Positions 1 through 9,438 of a DNA stretch of 64,000 bases are shown in pieces. The notes beneath the pieces are model-generated. The model was not told the origin of the DNA, did no database searches, and saw nothing but the letters and a program-made list of their open reading frames with translations. A program made the translations under genes and the position numbers. How positions within the stretch are numbered: the first letter of the stretch is position 1; every line of letters begins with the position of its first letter. The DNA lies in assembly GCA_030068145.1 (NCBI GenBank), contig JAPJBO010000919.1:26154-90153 (forward strand), read 5' to 3'. The DNA is from Diplonema papillatum. Lineage: Eukaryota > Euglenozoa > Diplonemea > Diplonemida > Diplonemidae.

Positions 1-1588
1 ACCGCTTTTCAGGGCAGGCTTTCAGAGCTTTCCTGGCAATGTCTTCCCTTCTGGCATCTTTCTCACCCATGGCTGCAAAGTGCTTCTCGCTGGATTACTT
101 TGCACAAGGCGGTACATGACCCGAGGGATGTGTGGCAAGCTCTCTCTGTGCAGTGAGCTTGGTCAGACAAACTGTGTGGCGCACACACCCGCCATGGTCG
201 GCAGTATCACCTGGGCCACAGTTTGAGTCCTGTTCCGAGACCCGCTCACGGTGAAGTGGCGCCTACTGGGTCGCTTCCTCTCCAGCTTCGGATGCACTTT
301 GGACGGTGAAAGTGGGCGCCAAAACCGAGCAAAGCGTCCCGCAAATCAGACCAGAGTTCTTAGTGGATCCCAAAGCAGCACAAACGAGACCAAAACGGTG
401 CACATGGCGCCAAGGCGGCGCAATTAGACCCCAAAGCCTGTATAGACAGGCAGGGCGTGGTACGGTCTGTAGGGTCCATTCGCCTTGGTTTTGCACACCC
501 CGGAACGCCTGTAAGCGAGATAATTTATGAAGTCCGAGGGTCGAATGCACCTGGAGAATGATAGAGAACGCCGAAAACGTGTGTTTAGGCCGGGATTCAG
601 GTCGGGACTTTGCTCCGAGGAGCGACCCAGCATCAGGTTGCATATGTGTCTACTATGGCGGTTTACGGCCAGCAGACGGGGGGACCCCCTAAAAACCCAT
701 AAAATTGCATTTGGGACATCATAGAAGGCTCTCCGGAGGCTTCTGAGGGCGTATTTGAACGCAGAATCATGTTTTAGGAAGGGTATGGGGCCTCAGTATC
801 CGTCAGACCCTGGTGAACTATGCGGGGATTTTTCCGCCCAAAACCCCCCCCCCCCCTTTTGGCATCGACTCAATATTAATCATCGTGTTTCAAACGGGTG
901 GGGGTCTAATGCGGGCTTTACACCCATGCGGCGTTGACTGTGGCTGGTCTTTGAAAGGGCTGCCTTTTGATGCTATTTTGATCGCACTCACACCAATCTG
1001 AAACTCGTGGGGGGGACCACGCCCGTGTGGTCTTACATCCAGTGCTGTGAGCAGGAACACTGTCGACGAAGATGTAGGACGCAAGGGACACCCTTCGAAT
1101 AGAGAGGAGGAACACGAAGAAAACGACGATAAGACTATTCTGTACTGCATTGTTTGATAACCTGAAGAGTGCCTGACCTCACCCGGCGCTGGCAAGCCCA
1201 CCGGTCGTCTGTGTTAGCGTGATGGAGCAAAAGAACTGTCGACATGCACAAGAAGAGCAGCAGAAAGAAGCTAGAAAGGCTAGACGAGAGAAGGTGCAGG
1301 TGACGGACGCCACCTCTGGTGAGCGCTACAGAAAATTTGCTCGATGTGCTGAATGGGGAGAACAGCAAGCACCTTCAACGCCGTGGGCTCATTGCGAGGT
1401 TCGCTGAACAACTATGTTCAGTTTAAGCCCGGGAGGCAAGGTGCGAACTTTGAATCTCCCTTGTCTGGCGTTTGCTAATTCTAAATGCGGTACGGAATTC
1501 ACTGTAAGACCGCGCAAGAATATTCCGCTGATTGCCATGCCTGTACTGCTATGTTTGCAACAAGAGTTGTGAACAATACTAGACCTAT
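1..1588. other. Non-coding stretch downstream of NOSIP
   Basis: No convincing gene is seen on either strand. The open frames here are short, overlap each other and show no recognisable motif. The stretch holds a C-run near 845-856 and one copy of a dispersed repeat at about 876-985. Just beyond the NOSIP stop codon a short imperfect direct repeat (around 1528-1552 and 1592-1626) shares the words ctgattgccatg and gcctgtactgct, so the stop codon itself lies in a locally duplicated segment. Confidence 0.6.
876..985. repeat. Dispersed repeat, second copy near 55.6 kb
   Basis: The part at about 913-985 closely matches 55612-55684 on the same strand (shared core gcggcgttgactgtggctgg). The adjoining part at about 876-900 matches 55585-55608 in the opposite orientation. 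The two copies are therefore the same element with one end inverted, which suggests a foldback or rearranged non-autonomous element. No coding capacity is seen. Confidence 0.65.
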
Positions 1589-2781
1589 TCAGCTGATTGC
1601 CATGGTCAGGCTGTGCCTGTACTGCTCCGCTTGAACAGACGAGACCTCGGAGCCTTCTGTGGACGCTGCGAAGCCGGTCCCAGATTTGGCAATGTCGAGG
1701 ACATCTTTTCTCAGGACGGTGTCACCTGTCACCGGGCACACAAACTGTTCCTTAGCCGAGCCGATGACCTTCTGCAGCGCCTTCTTAGAGACAGCGTGGC
1801 CTGAAGGCAGGACCGTAATTTCGGTGCCATTTTTGAACGTTACCTTCGAGATGGGGCACATGAACTGCGAGTTCGGCCCCTGCTTTTCCTTGTCGGTGGC
1901 GGGCACTGGCGTCCAGAAAACATCGCGCAGGTGCTTGATTTTGAGCGGCTTCTTCGTGAAAGGGCAGACGATGGTTGAGTCCGGTTTGTCGACGTCTGCA
2001 GGAGTCCACGCAGGTGCGTTTTGCGGCACCCAGAACGAGTTCATCGTCTGCGTCTTCTTCCCGGCGCTGGCGGCCTCTTCCGCCACCTTGTTCTCCCTGT
2101 CGCTTAACTCCTTCGCCAGCGCACTGCCCGTTGTCGGCAGGATCGAGTCCTCTGCACCGCGGGCAGCTGCCTCTCTCAGTTCGCCCTTGACCAGCTGCGT
2201 CACCGCATCGGTCTCTAGCTTCTTCGCTTGTTGTTCCTCGTATTCGCGGAGCTTCCGCTTGTACTCGTTTTTCTGGTGGCACATGTTCTGGACGATGCAC
2301 TCCTTACAGTAGATGAGCCCACGGTTGGTAACAATCGCGCTCGTGGCTGTATGGTTACAAAGCCAGCAGGCGTCAAAAGGCTTTTGGGAATCGGAACCGA
2401 CGCGGACGCGAATTGTGCCAGAAGCCTCGTCTGTGGCTATGCGGTTGGTCCCCATACCGCGGTACTCGTTGGTTCCTGTGTAGGGGTCGCAGTCGTGATG
2501 GCTATTGTCCTTCCTGGCCAGAAGAAGTCGAGCCACGATGAAGTTCGATGGTACGACGACCAGTACTTTCCTGAGCTTTAAGCACGAGATACAAAAAGCG
2601 CCGCTTGGCACCCCGAGGCAAGGAAACCGCCCAGCATGCAATGACCACGTTTGTGCCAGTGCGATGACCGCCTAAAAGACAGTTTGCTGTTCCCTGCTGT
2701 GCAACTGTTGTACTGTTAGATCTGGTTGTCGGGGCATCGTAGCGGCAAAGAGATACAAAGACATACGCGAGTTGCGTTCAT
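1589..2781 (-). CDS. NOSIP: NOSIP-type RING/U-box protein (two exons predicted)
   Basis: Members of the nitric oxide synthase-interacting protein family are RING/U-box ubiquitin ligases, often nuclear and linked to splicing complexes. The main exon (2509-1589) shows the family layout. There is a conserved amino-terminal stretch containing GMGTNRI. It is followed by a degenerate cysteine-rich half-RING (CWLC, then YCKEC) and the helix that starts NEYKRKLREYEEQQ. The second U-box-like half carries FWVPQNAPAW, VCPFTKKPLK, MCPISKVTFKNG, VCPVTGD and the GTGFA motif near the end, as in NOSIP. The main exon has no suitable in-frame ATG at its front. I propose a tiny first exon 2781-2767 (ATG AAC GCA ACT CGC, then donor GTATGT) joined in phase 0 to an acceptor ending at 2510, giving MNATR-DNSHHDCDPY. 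The family call is firm; the first exon is inference. Confidence 0.85.
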
Positions 2782-3423
2782 CGTACGTAAAATACTGCTT
2801 GGACTGGTTGCTCTTCGAGTGCCGAGAACCACGCCCCATCTACTCCCTTCCCCCTCTCCCCGAGACCGGCCTCCCGTAGCCCCACCTGACCTAGTGCGAT
2901 GAGATGTCGAAGTCGAAACGTCTACTTCTCTGTGCACAGCCACTGGACACACACACACACTAATAATGCGAGCGTCAAGTTACCCGGTCAACAACCTTCT
3001 GGAAAGATGCAAGATGAACGACTTCGTACAAGCAGTGCTGACCCGACGGCAACGTTGAACGTTATAAGTCCGCTCAACTCACCGTATTATTTTTACTCAC
3101 TCGATCACTCCAGCGTGCCAAAACGAAAAGGAAGCTCGACAGGCCGATAGTTCTTCACGAGAGCACCGCGCGCTTGGAAAAGAGCACAGTAGCTAAGTAA
3201 AGGACCGATGACGGTGAATGGATTGCTCTGTTCAAGTTGCTTTGTTCGGTCAATCTCTATAAGTGGGGCTTTGAGGCTGGTTGGTCAGAGACAACTGGCC
3301 TTCAGCCGAACGTAAGCTACGTTCGCACACTGGTGGAAGCCCTGTGCCTTCGTACGCGGGCATCAGTACACGACGTAGACAGAGCCTGTTCTGACGAAAC
3401 ACACAAACAATTTTCGGTCGGTT
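2782..3423. other. Intergenic spacer upstream of NOSIP
   Basis: About 640 bp separate the NOSIP start from the 3' end of the next minus-strand gene. The spacer presumably holds the NOSIP promoter and the upstream gene's 3' flank. There is a short (AC)n run near 2949-2960. I see no other motif. Confidence 0.5.
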
Positions 3424-6400
3424 CTAGGTGGTGGTGACCCAGGGGTAGATTCCGCATACAACGCTCGCAAAATCAACACCGCGAGCACCGTTGATCGAGC
3501 CCGAGGCGTACGCCGCTGTCTTGCGGTACAAGCTTCTCTGCATGTCAAGAGACAAGGGCTCCGGCAATTGAGTGACTGCGGGTGTGAAGGTGTGTAAGGT
3601 AAGGTCGGCGACATTGTCAAGATAGTGACAGAACGACTGGAAGTCACGGCGTCTAGAACAGGACTGAACCCACTCCTGTTGAAGAACGTTGATCAGCCGA
3701 GTGTCGACGTTCGTGTGCGGATGGGCAACGGAAGCTGCCAGCACTGGCCATGTTAGAACGGAACCGCCCTTGGACGAAGATGACGCCAATGCCGGGAGAT
3801 GGAAGACCACTTCTTTGTATGGCTCGCTGCCAAGCAACCGATGATTTCCCATGACGCGCTGCAGTAGGGGTATCTCGGAAGCAGGGAGAAACCACGCGTG
3901 CGTCGGCCTCGCAACCATGGCACGCCGCGATGCGAAGGCGCACGATAGAAATGCATCTCTCGCAATGTCCATGACGTGGCCCTGCACGGTTCGCTTCAGG
4001 CGGTTTGAAGGTAGCTTTTCTTCCATCACTCCAAGGTCTTCCTTCCGACGGACTCTGGGAATGTAGGACGCCTGCAAAGCAAATGCAGCGCCGTCGAGCC
4101 TGAACCTAGCCTCTCTTACCGCTGCCTCTGAGCCGTCCATGAGAATGCTCGGCGAAACCCGGTGCAGCGGGAGCGTAACCTCGGTCAAAGGAGTGAGAGC
4201 CACTTTGGCGTCTTCTACTTGAAAGTGAGACTGTGAGAGGGGCTTCAGAGGTGTTGGCCCCAGGGTTCTGCTCACAGCTAAGCGTGACTTGTCTTCGTGG
4301 CACGGTGTACCGGGTTCATCAATTTCTGGTCGAGTTGCAGACATGTCGGTTTGTAGAGGTGAGACAAGCTGGCCGGGATCTCCACGCCGTGAAGAGGCTT
4401 TGGGTAGTGCAGATGACTGAACTGTGCCCTCAAGCGCGCACGTTCGGGTACTTTTCCCTGCAGGGCGCGCCTCCGGGGAGACAGGTGCGTCCTCGTCGGA
4501 CAACAGCTGGCGCACCCACCTGTCGATTCGGGTCTTGGTGTCGAGGACACCCCCGTGTTTGTGCCCAGGTTTCTTCCGGGCGAGCCGCTCACGCGACAGA
4601 GCCACCCGCTGCAAAATGCTTTCACGAGTCGGCGGTGACCCCTTCTTCGGCCAGACCGGCCATTGCACAGCGTTCATCGCCTTCGTTTCTCCGGTTGGCC
4701 GCAATGCCAAGACGTTCACACTTCCTTCTCGGACTGCCACCTGCCTGTTCTGTGTGTCTGGTCGATGCTCGTCGTCCTGCTCAGACGATACTGCTTTCGC
4801 CTCAACGAGGGCGTCCTGCCCAACGGGCAATTCGTTTTGAGTACAGGATGATACCATTTGCGGCTCAAAGGACACGGTTACCACCTCAGCGGAGACTTCC
4901 TGTCCAGCAGTGGAAACTTCGTGCTGTTCAGAAACTGATTGGTTTTCAGTGGAAGCATCTTCATGCTCGGTGGGAACTTGTTTCTTTTGGGTAGAAACAT
5001 CTTGCCGGTCAGTGCAAGCTTCTTGTTTTTCAGTGGAAGCTGTTAGCTGCTCAGTGGTGGCAGTGGGGGCTTCTTGCTGATCAACGGACACTTCTTTTGT
5101 AGCTGTCAATGGCTGTTGGCTGCTTTTGACCCTGTTCGTGGCTGCCGTGTCAGCTTTGGAAGAGCGCGAACTTTCAGCTGCTACACCTTCTGCCACAGGC
5201 GGGATGCAACCCAATTCCTCCGATTCTTCGTCTACTGCCGTCGTATTTGATTTCGGGGAGGTTGCAGGTGTTGATGCTCTGGACGCTTCTTGGGGCGACT
5301 CGTTCCCTTCTGCACCTTTGCTTCGGGCATTACTTCCTTCTGCGTTTACAACCGTCGTGTTTGATTTCGAGGTGGTTCTGGTTGCAGGTGTTGATGCTCT
5401 GGACGTTGCTTGGGGTGGTTCGTCACCTCTGCTTCGAACATCGTTTCCTGCTACATCTACAGCCGTCGTGTTTGATTTCGATGTGGTTGTGGTAGCAGGT
5501 GTTGATGCTCTCGACGCTGCTTGAGGCGGTTCGTTCCCTTTGCTTTGAACATCGTTTCCTTCTTCGTCTACAGCCGTCGTGTCTGCTTTCGAGGTGGTTC
5601 TGGTTGCAGGTGTTGATGCTCTGGACGTTGCTGGGGGCAGCTCGTTCCCTTCTGCACCTTTGCTTTGAACATCGTTTCCTGCTACATCTACAGCTGTCGT
5701 GTTTGATTTCGATGTGGTTGTGGTAGCAGGTGTTGATGCCCTCGACGCTGCTTGAGGCGGTTCGTTCCCTTCTGTATCTTTGCTTCGAACATCGTTTCCT
5801 GCTACATCTACAGCCGTCGTGTTTGATTTCGAGGTGGATATGGTTGCAGGTGTTGATGCTCTGGACATTGCCAGGGGCAGCTCGTTTCCTTTGCTCCGAA
5901 CATCGCCTCCTTCTGCGTCTACAGCTGTCGTGTTTGATTTCGAGGTGGTTGTGATAGCAGGTGTTGATGCTCTGGACGCTGCTTGAGACGGTTCGTTCCC
6001 TTCGGCACCTTTGCTGCGAACATCGTTTCCTTCTGTGTCTACAGCCGTCGTGTTTGATTTCGAGGTGGTTCTGGTTGCAGGTGTTGATGCTCTGGACGTT
6101 GCTTGGGGCAGCCCGTTCCCTTCTGCACCCTTGCTTCGAACATCGTTTCCTGCTACATCTACAGCTGTCGTGTTTGATTTTGAGGTGGTTCTGGTTGCAG
6201 GTGTTGATGCCCTCGACGCTGCTTGAGACGGTTCGTTCCCTTCGGCACCTTTGCTTCGAACATCGTTTCCTTCTGTGTCTACAGCCGTCGTGTTTGATTT
6301 CGAGGTGGTTCTGGTTGCAGGTGTTGATGCTCTGGACGTTGCTTGGGGCAGCCCGTTCCCTTCTGCACCCTTGCTTCGAACATCGTTTCCTGCTACATCT

Positions 6401-7488
6401 ACAGCTGTCGTGTTTGATTTTGAGGTGGTTCTGGTTGCAGGTGTTGATGCCCTCGACGCTGCTTGAGACGGTTCGTTCCCTTCGGCACCTTTGCTTCGAA
6501 CATCGTTTCCTTCTGTGTCTACAGCCGTCGTGTTTGATTTCGAGGTGGTTCTGGTTGCAGGTGTTGATGCTCTGGACGCGCACTTCGCATCATCTGGCTC
6601 TTGCGGTAAGGTATCGGGTGAGCGTGGGGACGGGCACGATGACGCTGGTCGATTCCCAAGCTCCCTTGATGCTGGGCGGTGTTCTTCAGCTAGGTCTGTG
6701 CCTTGAGATTCTGGTCGTGATGCATCCACTTCACGCCTTTGACAAGGTGCTTCCGAACAGCTGGTCTCTTCAGACGAGGCGATTCTTTTCCGCTCTTTCA
6801 ATACCCCTCCCGTCTCGAGGCCGATATTGTGATCGGAGGACGCATCCTCACCGTCACGTCGAGAACAACTAGGACTAGCAGTAGTAGGATTCCCTTCCGC
6901 AGTCTCAATGCTACCATCAGCAGCAGTCGGTGTGTGCTTCTCCGACTGCGGTTTTCCGGTTGCGTTCTGGTCGTCGAACTTGTCTTGCTGTGCGCGGACC
7001 ATCTCGAGGCCGCTGCCGACGGTCTTGCTTGTATTGCATCTGTCGAGATGCCCGGACACGTGCCGGTCGTTTGAAGGCGGTTGCTCGTCGTGTTCTCTTT
7101 CTTCATCTGAAGAATAAGGCACCGGGTGTCCAATCAGTGTTGCCGAGCGAGAGGCTGGGTTGAGAGCAACTTCCCCGGGTGATACGTTCTCAAGCAGCTT
7201 TGACAGCTTCCGCTGCGGCTTTACAGACTTTTGTGATCGGCGTGTGAGGTTGCCACCGTTGGTGGACGAGTCCCGACCGGGAGACCGTTCATCCGTCGCA
7301 TTTCCGTCGGACCAACTTTCGTACTCGCTGCTGGTGTTCGCAATGCACGCCTCGGCAGACGTTGCTGGCTTCCGTACGTGCCCAGAACTACTGCTGCCAC
7401 TGCTGCTGCTACTACTACTGCTGCTTCTGCTGCTGCCCCCGCTAATGGTCCTGCCGCTGCTGCCACTTCCCCTGCGACTCAGCACCAT
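3424..7488 (-). CDS. Low-complexity protein with 12 tandem ~40-residue repeats
   Basis: Single uninterrupted frame of about 1354 residues from the first in-frame ATG (7488-7486); the frame stays open slightly upstream without an ATG. The order is: a serine-rich start with a run of nine serines, a long charged disordered region, twelve tandem repeats (about 5225-6580) each opening with SRASTPAT and containing SNTTAVD and NDVRSKG, then a degenerate short repeat rich in STE-x-Q words (about 4890-5110). A better-conserved-looking C-terminal part of some 350 residues follows, with mixed hydrophobic and charged sequence (for example IDRWVRQLLSDEDAPV and SFCHYLDNVADLTLHTF). I do not recognise any family. 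No signal peptide or membrane segment is seen. The preserved frame over 4 kb and the structured-looking end argue for a real gene. The repeats are likely disordered and perhaps phosphorylated at ST-P sites, which is inference. Confidence 0.65.
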   Translation of the reverse strand: MVLSRRGSGSSGRTISGGSSRSSSSSSSSSGSSSSGHVRKPATSAEACIANTSSEYESWSDGNATDERSPGRDSSTNGGNLTRRSQKSVKPQRKLSKLLENVSPGEVALNPASRSATLIGHPVPYSSDEEREHDEQPPSNDRHVSGHLDRCNTSKTVGSGLEMVRAQQDKFDDQNATGKPQSEKHTPTAADGSIETAEGNPTTASPSCSRRDGEDASSDHNIGLETGGVLKERKRIASSEETSCSEAPCQRREVDASRPESQGTDLAEEHRPASRELGNRPASSCPSPRSPDTLPQEPDDAKCASRASTPATRTTSKSNTTAVDTEGNDVRSKGAEGNEPSQAASRASTPATRTTSKSNTTAVDVAGNDVRSKGAEGNGLPQATSRASTPATRTTSKSNTTAVDTEGNDVRSKGAEGNEPSQAASRASTPATRTTSKSNTTAVDVAGNDVRSKGAEGNGLPQATSRASTPATRTTSKSNTTAVDTEGNDVRSKGAEGNEPSQAASRASTPAITTTSKSNTTAVDAEGGDVRSKGNELPLAMSRASTPATISTSKSNTTAVDVAGNDVRSKDTEGNEPPQAASRASTPATTTTSKSNTTAVDVAGNDVQSKGAEGNELPPATSRASTPATRTTSKADTTAVDEEGNDVQSKGNEPPQAASRASTPATTTTSKSNTTAVDVAGNDVRSRGDEPPQATSRASTPATRTTSKSNTTVVNAEGSNARSKGAEGNESPQEASRASTPATSPKSNTTAVDEESEELGCIPPVAEGVAAESSRSSKADTAATNRVKSSQQPLTATKEVSVDQQEAPTATTEQLTASTEKQEACTDRQDVSTQKKQVPTEHEDASTENQSVSEQHEVSTAGQEVSAEVVTVSFEPQMVSSCTQNELPVGQDALVEAKAVSSEQDDEHRPDTQNRQVAVREGSVNVLALRPTGETKAMNAVQWPVWPKKGSPPTRESILQRVALSRERLARKKPGHKHGGVLDTKTRIDRWVRQLLSDEDAPVSPEARPAGKSTRTCALEGTVQSSALPKASSRRGDPGQLVSPLQTDMSATRPEIDEPGTPCHEDKSRLAVSRTLGPTPLKPLSQSHFQVEDAKVALTPLTEVTLPLHRVSPSILMDGSEAAVREARFRLDGAAFALQASYIPRVRRKEDLGVMEEKLPSNRLKRTVQGHVMDIARDAFLSCAFASRRAMVARPTHAWFLPASEIPLLQRVMGNHRLLGSEPYKEVVFHLPALASSSSKGGSVLTWPVLAASVAHPHTNVDTRLINVLQQEWVQSCSRRRDFQSFCHYLDNVADLTLHTFTPAVTQLPEPLSLDMQRSLYRKTAAYASGSINGARGVDFASVVCGIYPWVTTT
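5225..6580. repeat. In-frame coding minisatellite, 12 units, partly 240-bp higher order
   Basis: Twelve units of about 108-120 bp, each carrying a variant of gcaggtgttgatgctctgga. Units at 6001-6240 and 6241-6480 are almost identical as 240-bp pairs, with alternating unit types (TEGND and VAGND versions), so recent growth was by a two-unit block. All lengths keep the reading frame of the host gene. Because stops are absent from several frames of the unit, long antisense frames also appear here; these are shadows. Confidence 0.9.
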
Positions 7489-9438
7489 GAGAAGCTGGGC
7501 CCGTTTTGGCCGCGCACGCCTCAAGACACGATACCCGGTTGCTTCTGGAGAGGCGCGCTTGCGGCGAAGGTCATCTAAACCCGTTCAGCCTTCGTTCCCG
7601 CTTTTCTTTTTGCAGAAACAGGGTCTTCTGGATCTAGATTTTGTGATTACTAATTTTTGGAGGGGACAAAAGCACGCTCAAGACATGGACTTCGCATCGC
7701 GAAGCCAGCTCCGGAAAAAGCACTGCGACGGATTCCATACAAGTATTACAACATTAGTAAGGCGAGCTGGCAGACTGCTATCTTGCACTTTGGTCGGATC
7801 GTTCGCTGGCAATTCAGGCTGATTTATGCGGTAAGAAATCGGTGTTCAACATTCAACGCTGCCCTCTTCGACGCGACTAGTAACCGCTCATGATGCCAAA
7901 CTATCCGCGAGCATCCGTATCTACAACTTCATTATCGAGGAAACCTCACTTCGTGTTTTCTTGCCAACAACTGCAAGAAAATCAGAGCAGCGTGTTCTCC
8001 ACCTGCGCCAAAACACGGGGGGCCTGATTCCTCTGCACCCAATACCTGAATCGGCCACCGGCGCTGTGCAGCTGGTACGATTCAAAGCAGGCGCAAGAAA
8101 GGATGGACAGGAAAGCATTGCATAACTGTTTCTATGAAAGGAATGACTGTTGAGGAAAGATCTCTAACGAATAGCTCGCCACCTTCAGTTTGTGACTTTG
8201 TTGGTCGTTCTGGCTGGCGGAGTCAAAAACCTAAGGCCACAAACCGATTGATTGTCACGGGTTAGGTCTTTTGCAAACCCCGCTTTCAACCGGAAAGTTC
8301 CCCGCCTCTATGGTCGACTGAGTGCTCCACGTGCGCGTCATGCCTGCGACAAAGTGCCCCTGACAGGTTCGATGACAGGTACGCAAGCAAGGGGTGCGGG
8401 TGCTTTTGTAGAACGCTTAAGCCCGCCACTAACCCAAAATTTGCCTGTGTTTCGTGTGGGGCCCCAGCACGTTTTCCTCCTTTGGGATTTTGCAACTGGC
8501 GGCCTCCTTCAATGCAGGTGCTCATACAAAAAGGTAACGTGATTTCGCATTTTGCGACAGTCTTCAACAAGGCACCTACGAGTGTGCGAGGCACCACCCG
8601 AGCCAAATTTTGGCATCGTATTGCCGGATTGAGATTCATGAAAACATGTGTGGCGACGGTAACTCTACACTGTCTTCAGTCGACAGTGTACAGTGGCGGA
8701 GCTGGGGCTACTTTACTTCAAAAAATACCCCATAACCCCTGGAAGCCCTAAAGAAACAAGGACGTGTTGGCCCCGTTTCGCTGTGATTACACCGGAACCA
8801 CTTTCCTCGCCTTTCTTTCTCGAGAAGAGGTCAAGTGCGCAGTACGACGTCCAAACGCAGTGGGTGTGCAACTCAGTGCAAGTGCGGGAGGCGAGGGTCC
8901 CCAGATTTCGATCCTCGAAGACCGGATGTCCCGTTGCTTCCGCTGTCGACTTAAAACGATAGGGTAGGAATGGAGTCTAGGGTGTGCCTGTGTACAAATA
9001 CACTGAACGCGTGTTGAACACGCGCAGAGAGAGGCGACACGAAAAGAGAGGGAAACTGAACTGCTATCATCACCCCTGTACGCGATTCGGTGGATGAGAT
9101 GCTAGGGTAGGAACAAATCCGAATGCTGCTTTCTTTTTGCTTTTGCCAAAAAAAGGGGAGGGGGGGAACAGGGGCTTTCTAATTGGTCTTCGCATTCAGT
9201 CAATACCGCTGAACTCTTCGAGGCTCGCCTTACGTACAGCTGCGAGAAACCCAAGTGGTCAAGCTGGTGAACGGCGTAGTACGAGTCAAACGCCAGATGC
9301 CGGTTCTTCCAACTTCCAAGCCACTGGGTGCAATCGTGGCATTCCGCGCCACACACTCGGTAGGGTTGTCGTGTTTGCCCGCTTTTCGGCAGCAGCAAAG
9401 CAGGATCACGATCGTCGTTGCCAGTAGGTCGCGCGCTG
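7489..9438. other. Intergenic region between repeat protein and rotatin-like gene
   Basis: About 1.95 kb without a supported gene. It holds one copy of a dispersed repeat (about 8403-8560). The remaining open frames are short and carry no recognisable motif. Confidence 0.55.
8403..8560. repeat. Dispersed repeat, second copy at 20868-21020
   Basis: Two copies on the same strand share long words such as acgcttaagcccgccact (variant acgcttacgcccgccact), ctgtgtttcgtgtggg and caggtgcttatacaaaaa. The 20.9-kb copy has a short extra segment before the last word. No coding potential and no clear terminal repeats are seen. It is probably a non-autonomous mobile element or its remnant. Confidence 0.7.

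Noticed and set aside
5423-6583. Long antisense and alternative frames across the coding minisatellite
   Set aside because: They arise because the repeat unit is a multiple of three and lacks stops in several frames; translations are Cys/Arg-rich shadows of the same unit.
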